60,000 bases of DNA, taken from Cryptomeria japonica. Its lineage: Eukaryota; Streptophyta; Pinopsida; Cupressales; Cupressaceae. Location: positions 567,817,152 to 567,877,151 of the forward strand of contig NC_081410.1 of assembly GCF_030272615.1 (NCBI RefSeq), read 5' to 3'. The notes under the pieces were generated by a model. The model saw only the letters and a list, made by a program, of their open reading frames with translations. It had not been told where the DNA came from and did not search any database. How positions within the stretch are numbered: position 1 is the first letter of the stretch; each line of letters starts with the position of its first letter. Of the stretch, positions 22,436 through 34,734 are shown piece after piece. Both the position numbers and the translations under genes were made by a program.

Positions 22436-23031
22436 ATGAGAGTGATAGTGTTAGGATTTGAGGAGTTGAAGACCTTGTATGTTGATGACCTGAATTTTGT
22501 AGAACCTTGGAAAGCATGTAGAGAACCAGTTATGATGGATAGAAATCAGTGGTTGGATTATTTCATTCAAGATGAGATGTTATTCAGAGGAGTTCAGTTA
22601 TGTGTGCCTAAGAGTTCCATGAGGGAGAATCCTATATAGGAAAATCATAGTGGAGGATTAGCCAGACACTTTGGTATCGACAAAATAGTAGCATTGGTGA
22701 GTGAACATAAATTTTGGCCTCAGATTCATAAGGATGTCAGGAAGTTTGTGCAGAGTTGTAGAGTTTGTCAGGTTGCAAAAGGTAGTAGTCAGAATGTGGG
22801 ATTGTATAAGCCCTTGACAATACCAGAGAGACCTTGGGAGGACATAAGCATGTATTTCATACTTGGATTTCCTAAGACATAGAGAGGGAATGATTCTATA
22901 TTTGTAGTGGTGGATAGATTCTCAAAAATGGCTATTTCATACCTTGTAAGAAGACATCAGATGCACTACATGTAGGTGAGTTATTTTTCAAAGAGATAGT
23001 GAGATTGCATGGATTACCTAAGAGCATAGTG
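22436..23031 (+). pseudogene. GypB copy 1 integrase N-terminal part, cut by LTR-C
   Basis: The zinc-binding region (NHSGGLARHF ... CRVCQVAKG) and the first catalytic-domain stretch ([30 protein letters not shown]) are visible. Here the first catalytic Asp is Tyr, whereas copy 2 keeps Asp. Stops after RENPI and FPKT are shared with copy 2. The frame ends at the LTR-C insertion at 23032. The rest of integrase is absent here because the duplication junction follows. Confidence 0.82.
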
Positions 23032-24402
23032 TGTAGGGTAAAAATTGAGACTAAGTATGAAAACCCTAATCTCACTCTCATACACACTCATGAAATACGA
23101 AAAAGCCTAGGGAACTAACTCACGTCGGCTAATTCTTATGAGATAGAGAGAGCCGTGGATTACCTCTTAGGTTTTCTATTCCTCTGCTATAAATGAGAGA
23201 GAGGAATGATGCAAAATGCAATCTAACCTAGAATGCAAGTAAGCAAGCAAACCCTAATCTGAGAATGCAGATCAAAGAACAATTGATACACTACTGAAAA
23301 GTACAGATCAAAAGAAAAAATCAGAGGTGCAACTAGTTTTGAAACCTAAGAAGAAATGTCCGAGACTAGGGATCCACACCACTCACCTGATTTTGCAATT
23401 CTGGAGCTGCAACTGACATGAAGGATTCTGGAGCCTGCAAAACTGTTGTTCTGCCAAGTCCTGCTGACAGAGGGCAGGACCATGGTGCCATGCTAATGTC
23501 CTGAGAAGGAACAGGGCACCATGCCCCTATCCTTGGGGTTTTTCCCAAGATCTGCAACCTAGAACTATCCCTATGTACTCTTTCGGTCCCGAAACTTCCA
23601 ACGACGCTCGGATCCGAAGCTGTACCTGAAGATGGAAAAGAGGGTTTGGGGTGGCTATATAGGGTTTTATCTTACTCAAACCCTTTTGTTTGTGATTTCA
23701 ACCTTCATGAATATCTGGTAATTTAATTAAAATGTGTGTGCAAAAATCTTATGTGTGTGCAAGATCCTAAGAATGAAAGTAAACAACCTAGAGCAACCCT
23801 AAAGAGAAAACCCCAATTTCTTACAATTGTCAAAGTAAATGCTCTAAATCCATAATGCAAAGTGATCTAGAGCATGAATGTGAATCAAAATGAAGCTTAT
23901 ACAAAGACATGACAACAACATGAAACCATACCCAACCCCAAGGGAGAGCTCTATACAAGTCAATCGTCAGTCGGTGATCTCCTATTGTTCTTCTACATCT
24001 TCAAAAGAATACAATTGATAAAATTATGCTTGATGAATGCTGAATGTTGTTGAAGAATTCAAAGATCTTTTCTTTTTCTACAAAGAAGGCTCCAATACTC
24101 CAAAAACCTTCTCTTAGATTCTTAGAAGAAGACCCCTTCAAATGAAGAAAGAGAGCTCTTATGTATGAAGCCCTAGATCCTAATTTCATGTTTAGGCCGA
24201 CTTAGGATTTGAATTTCCCGCTGATATTTTGGGGTTAAGAATTATTATATCATAGCATTGTGCTCCCAAAATTTTGGGGAAAAGTTCGTCGACCATGTGC
24301 ATTCCTGCCACAGTCCGACCAACTTTTCACCAAATTTTTAAGGCCGTTAGATATGATGATATTAGAGCGCATCCCAAAGTTATAGCTGATTTTGAGATGT
24401 TT
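23032..24402. mobile_element. LTR-C (solo-LTR-like insertion), copy 1, truncated at the duplication junction
   Basis: It starts TGTAGGGTAAAAATTGAG immediately after the GypB integrase sequence and matches 38409-39772 throughout. A TATA-like CTATATAGGG is near 23658. No coding domain is found. Copy 2 shows the complete 1650-base insertion with its target duplication. The sequence stops matching at about 24402, where CopA LTR begins. Confidence 0.72.
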
Positions 24403-25289
24403 CTTACACCAAAAGATGAATTCACTTGTTCACAGATATACCACTCACTGATCTAATGTAGACACACCCATCAAGCATGAATTACATGAATCTAACACCT
24501 ATTTATATAATTCATCAACCTTGACTACAAGGTCAACCAAACCCTCAACCCTTAATTACAAAATTACATCACACAATACATAAATATACCACCAGACCAA
24601 TACAATTAAATAGATGACATATCATGGACCTAAATCAACTCCTCAAATGCACACCGCCATTGTAGACCTCGCCAAGATCAACCACAACACGTTACACCTC
24701 CAAAATACCACATAACACGAAGAATATCACCAAACCCATAAGATCTTCAAGAACATGCACAAGGATCAATTCGCATCACCAAAATATATAGAACATGATT
24801 AGGAAACACCAAAAAGCATGTCAGAACCATTCACAATAGTTGCACCAACACCACTTAATCAAATCTTCATCAATCAACACACTAGCACTCAAGAACAATT
24901 ATCAGCAACAATTCGTACAAGAAAGATAACTTGTGGAGCACAAAATCATGAACCATTTGAAAGGAAGATACACATGAACATCCAAAACACTCTTCCAAAT
25001 CCGCAACCAAATATTTAATCATATCGGATCAAATACTAAACTCGCTAACCATAGAACAAAAGAACAATCTTCATATCAGAATCCACAACTCAACCAAATC
25101 ACAACATAGCATCATGGAATCAATAAAGAATGAAGTGTATCTAGTTGATTCAGCATCCCAAATAGATAAACCAACCAGATGAACTCACTACAAATACCAG
25201 ATAACCAAATAGCTCTCTGCAACACCAAAACATAGGAATATGTTTCCATCAATGACAACAACATATCCTAGCAGCAACAATATCTGAAA
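24403..25289 (-). mobile_element. CopA copy 2, truncated 3' LTR
   Basis: It matches the 3' LTR of copy 1 from about 10695 onward; the first ~450 bases are missing because this is the start of the second duplication unit. It lacks both the SINE and LTR-S and so shows the empty target of each. It ends near ATATCTGAAA, followed by the polypurine AAAGGGGGATA read on the minus strand. Confidence 0.82.
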
Positions 25290-25626
25290 ATATCCCCCTT
25301 TGGCATTGATGGAAAAGATATGAATGTGAAAAACAATCAATGCAAATGAATGAATCAATACCAACAATCTCCAAAAAATCCCCCTAAGATCATTCACACA
25401 AAGCTCCAAAGATAAGGCAGTTTTTCACATGCTTCTCTCCCCCTTTGACAACAATGCCAAAGACAATGTAAAGATCATGATTCTCTCCCCCTTTATAACA
25501 TAAAATCACAACTTTGAACATCTAAATTAGTGTCTCGCTACCATGACCGAGTAGCAACACCAAATCATCAACTCGGATAAAAAGATAAGGCTCTGAAGTC
25601 CATCGGATCGATGCATCTCAATGCAT
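25290..25626 (-). other. CopA copy 2, 3' untranslated part
   Basis: Non-coding sequence corresponding to 11895-12230, with CCCCCTTTGGC and CTCTCCCCCTTT pyrimidine runs (purine-rich on the element's sense strand). No gene is seen. Confidence 0.55.
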
Positions 25627-28126
25627 CTAGTTCTCATCGGGAGGGGTAGAGACCCCTAACTTGTCTCTAAAATAGATAAATGTGTCTGTAGATAAAGGCT
25701 TAGTGAAGATATCTGCAATCAGATCCTTTATAGATACATATTCTAATCTGATTTCTTCATCACTGACTTTCTCCCTTAGGAAATGATACTTTATTGATAC
25801 ATGCTTTGTTTTAGAATGCAGTTTCGGATTCTTGGAAATATTGATAGCACTTGAATTATCATAATATATGATAGTAGAATCATCATAAATAACTCTAATA
25901 TCCTTCAACATCTGCTTCATCCAAACTACTTGAGTACAATTGAGCTAGTAGCACTAATGTATTAAGCTTCAATAGTAGATAAAGAAACATCATCTTGCTT
26001 CTTACTTTACCATGAAATCAACTTCTTTCCCAAAAAGAAATCTCCATAGGTAGTGCTCTTTCAGTCATGAACATCACCTGCCCAATCAACATCAGTATAG
26101 ACACATATCAGAAATCATCATTCTTTGAATACCATAAGCCATAGTCAACATTACCCTTCAAGTATTTGAAAAATCCTCTTTACAACAGTAACATGAGTCT
26201 CTTTAGGATCAAATTGAAATATAGCATAAAGAAAAACAACATGCATAATGTCTAGTCTAGTCTATGTTAAGTACAACAATCCACCAACCATAGATCTATA
26301 CAAGGTTTGATTAACTTTATGAGACTCGTCATTCTTAGACAACTTGCATCCTGTCACCATAGGAGTTCCAATAGGTTTAGAATCATCTAACCCAAACTTC
26401 TTCAATAATTCCTTCACATACTTCGATTGAGAAATGAAAATGCCTTTGTCAGTTTGTGTAATCTGCAATCCTAAGAAGAATTTCATCTCACCAATCATAG
26501 ACATCTCAAATTCCATTTGAATATCATTAGCAAACTTCATACTCAAATAATCATCTCCTCCAAAAATGATATCATCAACAAAGACTTCAACAATCAAAAT
26601 GTTATCATTATCAACCTTAAAGTATAAGTTACTATCAGTAGTACCTTTACATAAGCCCAACTTCAATAAATACTTATCCAATCTAGCATACCATGCTCTA
26701 GGGGCTTGCTTTAGTCCATACAATGCTTTCTTCAATTTGCATACCATATCCCCTTCATCTAATAATGAAATTCCATCTGGTTTCTCAATATAGACTTCCT
26801 CTTCAAGATCACCATTCAAAAAGGCTGACTTGACATCCATCTGATACACCTTGAAATTCTCATAAGCAACATATGCAAGAAACAATCTAACAACTTCAAT
26901 TCTAGCCGCCAGAGAAAAAGTCTCCTGATAGTCAATTAATTCCATCTGTGAACACCCTTTACATGCCAATCTTGCTTTGTTTCTAACAACTTCACCAGCT
27001 TCATTCAGTGTATTCTGGAACACCCATTTAGTAGCAATTGCATTCTTGTCTTTAAGTCTCAGAACAATCTCCCAAGTGTTATTTTTCTCAATCTGATTCA
27101 ACTCTTCTTCCATTGCTTTTACCGAGTTCTCATCTTTACATCCTTCTACAACATCTTTAGGTTCAATATTTGAAATCAAACATATCTCTTTAGCAACAAT
27201 CCTTCTCCTAGTCATCACACCTTTATTCTTATCACCAATAATATGATTTTCTGAATGTCTCAATCTTACATACCTCAAAGTCTTCTGATTGTTCTAACTA
27301 TCTAGCTCTTGAACTTCTTTACCGACAGCAAAAATATCTGGATTACCTGTCTCTACTGGATCATTGTGCTTTAAGATATATGTCTATACAAGATTTAAAA
27401 CAACATCTTCTTCATAAAACTCATATCTGCATTCTCTGATCTTCTTTCCAAGACATTCATCTACCTTGATATTTGCACTCTCTACTATATTTCTCAGTCT
27501 CTTGTTGTAACAATGACAGGCCTTTCTCTTTGTAGAATAACCCAAAAAGATTCCTTCATCAAATCTTGCATCAAACTTTCCTATATCCTCATCTCTTTTG
27601 ATATAACATTTGCTTCTAAAAACTATGAAATATCTAACTATAGGAACATGACCAAACCATAGCTCATTAGGAGTCTTACCAGAATCACCTTTTATATGCA
27701 CCCGATTGAATGTGTAAACAATAGTGCTAACAAATTCTCTCCAAAAGGTTTTTGCAACATTTCCTTCAATCAACATAGTCCCGGCAACATCCAAAATGGT
27801 TATGTTCTTCCTTTCAACCACTCCATTTCGCTGAGGGTTTCTAGGAGCAGATAACTATCTTCTAATTCCATTCTTCTCACAAAATGTATCAAAATCTCCT
27901 GATGTAAATTCTCCCCCTCTATTAGATCTCAGACACTTCATCTTCAACCCTATCTCAATCTCTACCTTAGTTTTTAATATCTTGAATTTCTCCAGTGCTT
28001 CTGATTTCTACCTTAGAAAGGTAACCCACATCATCCTAGAATAATCATCAATCAACAACATGAAATATTTGTTACCCTGCATGTTTCTAACTCTTGTCGA
28101 ACCACATAAGTCAGTATGCACAAGAT

Positions 28127-28131
28127 CTAAC
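28127..28131. other. Target-site duplication CTAAC (left)
   Basis: CTAAC precedes the solo LTR and recurs at 28916-28920. The uninterrupted sequence GATCTAACAATTCA is present at about 29587. Confidence 0.9.
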
Positions 28132-28915
28132 TGTAGACACCTAAAATGTTCCAGTCTAATTAAATAAATATATTTATTTATTTAATTATTTAAGCCTAAT
28201 TCTTCTATTAATTAAATAAATATTTATTTAATTAATTCATTCATTTATCCTCTTCTAGCCTTCTTTCTCATTTAAATAAATACATTTATTTATTTAAATT
28301 ATCCTTTTCCTAAATTAAATAAATACGTTTATTTATTTAATTGATCCCACTTCTTCTATTAATTAAATAAATCTTTATTTATTTAATTAATTCATTAGCC
28401 TTTTTCTACCCATGACACATGTTATTCATCTCTTAATTCCTACACTACCTACCCTCTCATTATTTTCTTATTTCCTCTACCTACCCTTTAATCATAGCCG
28501 ACCATTTATCTTTTATGCCTCTCAATCTTATCCCTCCATTTATTATAGTGTCTTCTATATAAGGAGATGCTTCCTTCATTATCAACCCCCACTGACTACC
28601 CGACTACTCTACACTTTCGAACTTTAATATGCAATCTAGCCTACTTACAACCACATTTCCGTTCTTTGTTGAGCTCTTGTGCACACATAAAATCTGAGAG
28701 CAAATATATCAAGCAAGATCAATGGAGATAGGAAGAATGGAGATCCAAACCCTATTGGACATGTGATGGTATAATCTTTGTGATTTCATTTGATTTGCAT
28801 TGTCTTAGGTAATCTTCATATTGTATGGTGGATCTTTGTTGTTGTTAGGCTAGGGTTTTTGTAGTTGAATTCATTTAGTCTTTCAATATTGTTCTATCCA
28901 TTTTCACCATAAATA
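28132..28915 (+). mobile_element. Solo LTR of the GypA family (784 bp)
   Basis: It begins TGTAGACACC, ends CATAAATA, has the same length as the GypA 3' LTR and is flanked by perfect CTAAC duplications. No internal sequence remains, which fits LTR-LTR recombination. The five hairpins are kept in its first 260 bases. A good TATA box (TATATAA, 28556-28562) lies in CTTCTATATAAGGAGATGC, better preserved than in the GypA copy. Confidence 0.9.
28556..28562 (+). promoter_or_regulatory. TATA box of the GypA-family LTR
   Basis: TATATAA lies about 425 bases into the LTR, followed by AGGAGATGC. This is a plausible U3/R promoter; the start site was not determined. Confidence 0.6.
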
Positions 28916-29231
28916 CTAACAATTCAATAGATGAAGACAAATTACTTCTGAATGCAGTTCTTGTTAGCTTTCCCAACTAACATTGCTTACATACCAGATT
29001 ATCTGGATTCACAATCTTAGGAAAGTCTCTAACAACTTGAGTAGAACTTATCCTTATCATGCACCCAAAATTAACATGACACAAACTTTTATGCCACAAC
29101 CAACTTCCATCAATCTGAGCAATTAAACAACTTTTCTCACCAGCATTCAAATGGAAGATATTACCTTTAGTTTTAGTCCCTAATGCAATCTCTATACCTA
29201 AGGCATTTAGGATCTTACATTTATCATTCTT

Positions 29232-29905
29232 ATCAACATAGTCCTGGCAACATCCAAAATGGTTATGTTCTTCCTTTCAACCACTCCATTCTGCTGAGGG
29301 TTTCTAGGAGCAGATAATTGTCTTCTAATTCCATTCTTCTCACAAAATGTATCAAAATCTCTTGTTGTAAATTCTCCTCCTCTCTTAGATCTCAGACACT
29401 TCATCTTCAACCCTATCTCAATCTTCATCTTAGTTTTGAATATCTTGAATTTATCCAGTGCTTCTGATTTCTCCCTTAGAAAGCTAACCCACATCATCCT
29501 AGAATAATCATCAATCAACAACATGAAATATTTGTCACCCTGAATGTTTCTCACACTTATGGGACCACATAAGTTTGTATGTACAAGATCTAACAATTCA
29601 TTAGATGAAGACAACTTACTCTTGAATGCAATTCATGTTAGCTTTCCCAACTGACATTCCTTACATACCAGATTAACAGGATTCACAATCTTAGGAAAGT
29701 CTCTAACAACTTGAGTAGAACTTATCCTTATCATGCACTCAAAATTAGCATGACACAACCTTTTATGCCACAACCAACTTTGATCAATCTGAGCAATTAA
29801 ACAACTTTTCTCACCAACATTCAAATGGAAGATATTACCTTTAGTTTTAGTCCCTGATGCAATCTCTATACCTAAGGCATTTAGGATCTTACATTTACCA
29901 TTCTT
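29232..29905 (-). repeat. Right copy of the 674-bp internal tandem duplication
   Basis: It encodes the same integrase/pre-integrase segment as 27769-29231, here without the solo LTR and reading through LLDLVHTNLCGPISVRNIQG, a part deleted from CopA copy 1. Confidence 0.82.
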
Positions 29906-30175
29906 GAATTGCAAATCGTATCCCTTGTCAACCATTTGTCCAACACTCAAAAGATTATGCTTCAAACCTTCAACATGCAAGACATCATCAACATTATGCT
30001 TACCATTAAAAGGTATAGAACCTCTACCACTTATCGCACAAGCTTTATCATCTCCAAATCTTACTACACCACCATCATACCTCTCCATACTCACAAATTT
30101 GTTTTTTATCACCTGTCATATGATGTGAACAACCATTGTCAATTACCCATTCATCTTTCTCTTCAATCTTAGCAG

Positions 30176-31284
30176 CTAAATCTTTCTTCTCAATAATGTA
30201 GCTTGATCATCTTCCTTGATAGCAATAAATACAAATTTGTCTTCTGAATTTCCATTCTTTGATTCTTCATCTGTCACACCTTCATCAGTAGCATAATAAC
30301 ACCTCTTCTGATAAATGAACTTCTGGTTAGGCTTATAGGGCTTATCATTCTTATCATGCTTCTCATATCTATCATACTTATCAAGTCTATCATGCCTTTC
30401 ATGCTTATCATAGCTAGACATTCATTCATGACACCTAGAAGCAAAATGAGATATCTTATTACAAGATAAACATTTCAAAGGTAACTTTCCATCATACTTA
30501 CCGACTTCATTAGGCAGTCTTCTAGCAATAAGTGCTTCAAGATCATCCAATTCTATTTCTTTCTCTTACATTTCTCTCTTTTCTTTTTCATATCTAGATA
30601 CCCAACATGAACTTTCTTCCATATCATACTTTTGCTTCTTGGATACAGAGGCTCTAAATGCAGTCTTAGATTTTCCATGTGATTCTCCAATTCGCTCAAC
30701 TCAAATGCAGTAAACTTTCCAACCAACATGTCTCTTGTCACATTAGTCACACTCTGGATTCCATTAATATCAACTACTTTATGCTTGTAAGCAGGAGGTA
30801 ACGATCTTAGCAATTTAGCAAAAAATTGATCTTCTTGAAGAGTTCCACTAAGACATCTGATGTTCATGACAAGCTCACTAACCTTAGCCATAAAGGATGC
30901 TATGTTTTCATCTTCTCCCATCTTTAACACCTCATACTTTCCTTTCAAACTCTGCAACTTATCTACTTTGACTTGAGCATCTCCTTCATACAAGGTCTCT
31001 AGCTTCTTCCAAATCTCATGTGCAGTCTTCAATCCCATCACATTAGTCATTTATGAATTGGTCAAGGATCTCAACAATGCTTCCTTATCTCTTAGGTTGT
31101 GTTCATCATCCTTGATCTCAGGAGCAGTAACCGACCCATTCCGAGGAATGTTGTAGACATTCTTTGTAATCTTCCAATACTCATCCCCAAGACACTTCAG
31201 GTGAACTTCCATCTGGTCCTTCCATACAGTATAATTGCTTCCATCAAATCTAGGACTCTCCTTCTTGAACACATATGTTGCCAT
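30176..31284 (-). pseudogene. CopA copy 2 gag
   Basis: It starts at the ATG at 31284-31282 (MATYVFKKESPRFDGSNYTV), followed by UBN2-like gag (LKTAHEIWKKLETLYEGDAQ), the CCHC knuckle region near 30440-30480 and the His/Asp/Lys-rich tail (KHERHDRLDKYDRYEKHDKN). A stop at 31051-31053 and a one-base deletion near 30691 relative to copy 1 disrupt it. It is better preserved than copy 1. Confidence 0.83.
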
Positions 31285-31320
31285 CCTGAATCTCATCAAG
31301 TGGTCAAGCTTCTTCCAGAG

Positions 31321-31338
31321 GATCTAGCTCTGATACCA
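31321..31338 (-). other. CopA copy 2 primer-binding site (tRNA-iMet)
   Basis: On the minus strand TGGTATCAGAGCTAGATC lies two bases inside the 5' LTR. Confidence 0.85.
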
Positions 31339-31340
31339 AT

Positions 31341-33685
31341 TGTTGGCAACAAAAATGAAGGAAAACTAAGAGGGGGGGGGGTGAATCAGTTTTCACGAGA
31401 TTAAATAATTTAAGGACAATCTCAAATCAGATCAAGTGCAAAAAGAATAAAGATAATGACAATAGCAACAACACACACAACACCAATATTTTTGATGTGG
31501 AAGACCTGGTTAAGGGAAAAACCACGGTTGGAACCTACCCACAATAAGATGATGCTTTGCAGTAGTATGTGTAAATATTATAATGGAGAATGCACATGCA
31601 TTCAGGCACATTGCCTAGAGCTCACTGCTCAAAATTAGATGACCTAGAAGGCTCCAACCCTTAGGGAAGGCTCACTACCTTACAATAACATTCAGACTAC
31701 AATCTAGATTACATGAATTGAAAGAATAACATCTCCTAATGCCCGATTATAGTTTTGATTAAGCTCATTTGTCTGCCCTATGACAATCTTTGCTCAATAC
31801 TTCACACCGAAAGATAAACTTTCTTGTTTGAACATACACTACTCTCTGATAATGCATACACACCCATCATTCATGAATTACATGAATCGAACACCTATTT
31901 ATATAATTCATCAACCTTGACTACAAGGGCGACCAAACCCTCAACCCTCAATTACAAAATTACATCACACGATACATAAATATACCACAAAACCAATACA
32001 ATACCATAAATGACATAGCATGGACTTAAATCAACTCCTCAAACACACACAACCATAGGATATCTCGCCAAGATCAACCGCAGCATGTTACACCTCCAAA
32101 AATACTTGAAGAGGGGAAAAATGAGTAAGGTAGGATTAGATGGTTAGTATGCAAACAAAGCATTGAAACACATAAAAACATATAAAAACATATAAAACAC
32201 ATAAAAAATAAAAAAGACTATTTATACCTTGCTAATTATCCCTTCTCCTTAGGATTTGACCTTCGGTGAAGTGAATAATGCGCCCCTTCCTCACTTGAGT
32301 GGAATGGTCCTTGATGGGAATGTGGAATGGTCCTTGATGGGAATGTGGAATGCTCTCCAAGTGCTCAACAAGATAGGTTGGATTTGATAGGATTTTGGAT
32401 GGATTTGAATTGAAAGATTGAAGGAAGAAGAGAGAGGAGAAATGGGCAGCATGGGAATGCTATGAGAAGAAGTAGATCATTTGTGAGGAAATGATCATCC
32501 AACTTATAGATTGGAGGAGGCCAATGAAGGGCCAAGATTGATTTCCTTATGGAGGGTTGAGATTGATTTAAGATGGAAGGCATGGATCAAGGGTGCTTTG
32601 GGAAAATAAACAAGAATATAAAATTCCTTGGGGAAAGGGGGGAGAAATTTCAATTTCAAAATTGGGGATTAAAAATTCCAAAATAAGGATGCATTGAGGG
32701 ATTCAAATAAATTTGAATTTCTTTGAGAGATTCAATGTTGATTTGACATGAGCAGGAATTAAAAACTAAGGGATAATGAGAAGCATGATTATGAGAGATT
32801 CTAGAAGGATTAATTAGGTTGAGTGGGATTAGGAAAAATGATTTGTAGAAATCATATGACTAGGTTAGTTAATTAGAATTAATCAACTGAGTGGGTTTAG
32901 AGGAAAATAATCATTGGAGGGACTTTAGAAGAATTAGGGAATAATTAATTTATTTGATAAATTAATTGTTGGACAATAGTGACAGGATTAATTAAATTGG
33001 ATTTAGTTAATTCTAAGAGGAATAAGCATAACACAATTAAATTAATTAATTATGTTGAGAGGCTTAGGTTGATTTAAATATTAATTTTAGGTGTCTACAA
33101 TACCGCAAAACAAGAAGAATATCGTCGGACCCATAAGATCTTCAAGAACATGCACAAGGATCAATGTGGACCACCAAAACAAATAGAACACGATTAGAAA
33201 ACACCAACAAGCACCTTATAACCATCTGTAATAGCTACACCAACACCACTTAATCAAATCTTTATCAATCAACATGCTAGCACTCAAGAACATTTACCAG
33301 TAGCAATTCAGACTAGAAAGATAACTTGTGAAGCACCAAATCACGAATCATCTGAAATGAAGATACACATGAACATCCAAAACACTCTCCCAAATCTGCA
33401 ACCAAAGATTTAATCAGACCAGATCAAATACCAAACTCTACTAACCATATAACAAAAGAACAGTCTTCATACCAGAATCCACAACTCAACCAAATCACCA
33501 CATAGCATTAGGGAATCAAGAAAGATTGAAGTTTCTCTAGTTGATTCAACATACCAAATAGATAAACCAACCATATCAACTCACTGCAAACACCAGATCA
33601 CCAAACAACTCTTTGCAACACCAAATGACAGGAATATGTTGACATCAATGACAACAATATATCCTAGCAGCAACAATATCCAACA
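31341..33685 (-). mobile_element. CopA copy 2, 5' LTR, interrupted by LTR-S
   Basis: It starts TGTTGGCAAC and ends ATATCCAACA (the intact terminus), followed by AGATT. Removing the nested 993-base LTR-S and its duplication leaves about 1347 bases, matching copy 1. Confidence 0.83.
32107..33099 (-). mobile_element. LTR-S solo LTR in CopA copy 2 5' LTR (fuller copy)
   Basis: It has the same terminus (TGTAGACACC on the minus strand), the same insertion point and the same flanks ATACT/ATACC (32102-32106, 33100-33104) as 17022-17689. It retains about 325 bases lost from copy 1, including segments near 32170-32280 and 32700-32900. Identical placement in both copies shows it was inherited through the duplication. 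Confidence 0.82.
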
Positions 33686-33840
33686 AGATTAGGATTGGAT
33701 GGAGGCATGAGGTAGGATAGAGGATTAGGATTGGAAGGACACTTGACGTAGGATGGGGGATTAAAAGTGGATGGAGGATTGATGTAGGATGGGGGATTAG
33801 GATTAGATGGAGGATTGAGGTAGGATGGGGGATTAGGATT
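33686..33840 (-). repeat. HostD minisatellite segment between CopA and GypB, copy 2
   Basis: Four and a fraction 36-base units in the same order as 18275-18465 but one unit shorter. The minus strand reads NPPSYLNPPSNP repeats. Confidence 0.8.
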
Positions 33841-34622
33841 TGATGCAAGAGCATCCTCGGTTCTTGGAAATCTTGCATCAAACAAAAACATTTCTTTCAG
33901 TTTGTTTTCTATTTTTGAGTTTCAACATTTATTTCTGCATTTTCTTTCATGTGTTCACCAGATCTTTCGGATCTAGATTTTGTTTGTAAAGATGATTATC
34001 TTCCTTATTCCTGAACCACGATATTTTTGCATCATTTTTTGGCAATTTATCACTTCCGGATTTCGAGACAAATTTCTAGCCGAGGACACCGAAACCACTT
34101 GGACCTATTTGCTATTGATGAATCTTGCAGATCCTTTCCATACCTTGTGAAGATCTAGTTCGTTGTTTCCATCCTTCGTTGGCGTGTGGCTGACATTCCC
34201 TCTGATCCACACTTCTTCCCTTGGATTTTTCAGAGGATTTTTTGTTGGCAAAGGCCAACCTGCTAGTTTTACACGTTTCATCATTTTCATTGTTCTTTGA
34301 TTCTTCTTGGGCCAACTGGATCCCTCTAGACCATATAAATCAATGTAATTTATCTTGTAGTAGAGAGGTTGTTAGAACTGAAAAGATCTATCTTGAGGTT
34401 AAGAGGTCCAGTATTGATCGAGACTATAATTGAGCATGTTTGTATCAGGCCAGTGAGACAAATCTTGTAGCCCGCATGTTGTTGGAAGATTGTAATTAGT
34501 TTTTCATGATATAATCAATTAGCTCTGCATTGTATCCATCATCTTTTTTTGCTTTCGTTGTGTTTACTCTTGTTGCACGGTTCGGATAGGCCTCATTGAG
34601 GTCCCTCCTTACCATGACTGCA
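33841..34622 (+). mobile_element. GypB copy 2, 5' LTR
   Basis: TGATGCAAGAGCATCC to CATGACTGCA, aligned end to end with 18466-19245. Confidence 0.82.
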
Positions 34623-34627
34623 CCAAG

Positions 34628-34639
34628 TGGTATCAGAGC
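34628..34639 (+). other. GypB copy 2 primer-binding site (tRNA-iMet)
   Basis: TGGTATCAGAGC follows the LTR after CCAAG. Confidence 0.85.
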
Positions 34640-34734
34640 ATGATTTCATTCTGGAGATTGTGTTATCCTAAAAAATTTGTTGTGGGGTGGTGGATTGTGG
34701 ATCTGACCTGTAGGTTTAGAGGACTAGCATGAAG

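Larger units (their letters stand above)
27769..29231 (-). repeat. Left copy of the 674-bp internal tandem duplication (split by a solo LTR)
   Basis: Without the 784-base LTR and one five-base duplication this stretch is 674 bases, the same length as 29232-29905. The junction reads CATTCTT|ATCAACATAG at 29231/29232 and joins pre-integrase sequence back to integrase sequence already passed. Copy 1 of CopA has no such duplication. Confidence 0.82.
25627..30145 (-). pseudogene. CopA copy 2 pol: protease, integrase, RT, RNase H, with insertion and internal duplication
   Basis: It has the same Ty1/copia order as copy 1. RNase H is at 25920-25627 (DNSSAINISKNPK, DIFTKPL). RT at 27278-26262 is nearly intact, with YQMDVKSAFLNG, KQAPRAWYARLDKYL and FVDDIIFGGDD. 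The integrase core at 27821-27384 is separate from an upstream part. GAG-pre-integrase and protease lie at 30112-29633 (SWLWHKRLCH, DNGCSHHMTG near 30145). A 674-base segment of integrase and pre-integrase is present twice in tandem (27769-29231 and 29232-29905). Its left copy also contains a 784-base solo LTR. The second catalytic Asp of integrase is Asn in one copy and Lys in the other, so the product could not have worked. Confidence 0.88.

Noticed and set aside
24001-24189. Small minus-strand frame in LTR-C as a gene
   Set aside because: Copy 2 does not keep the frame and the block behaves as an LTR.
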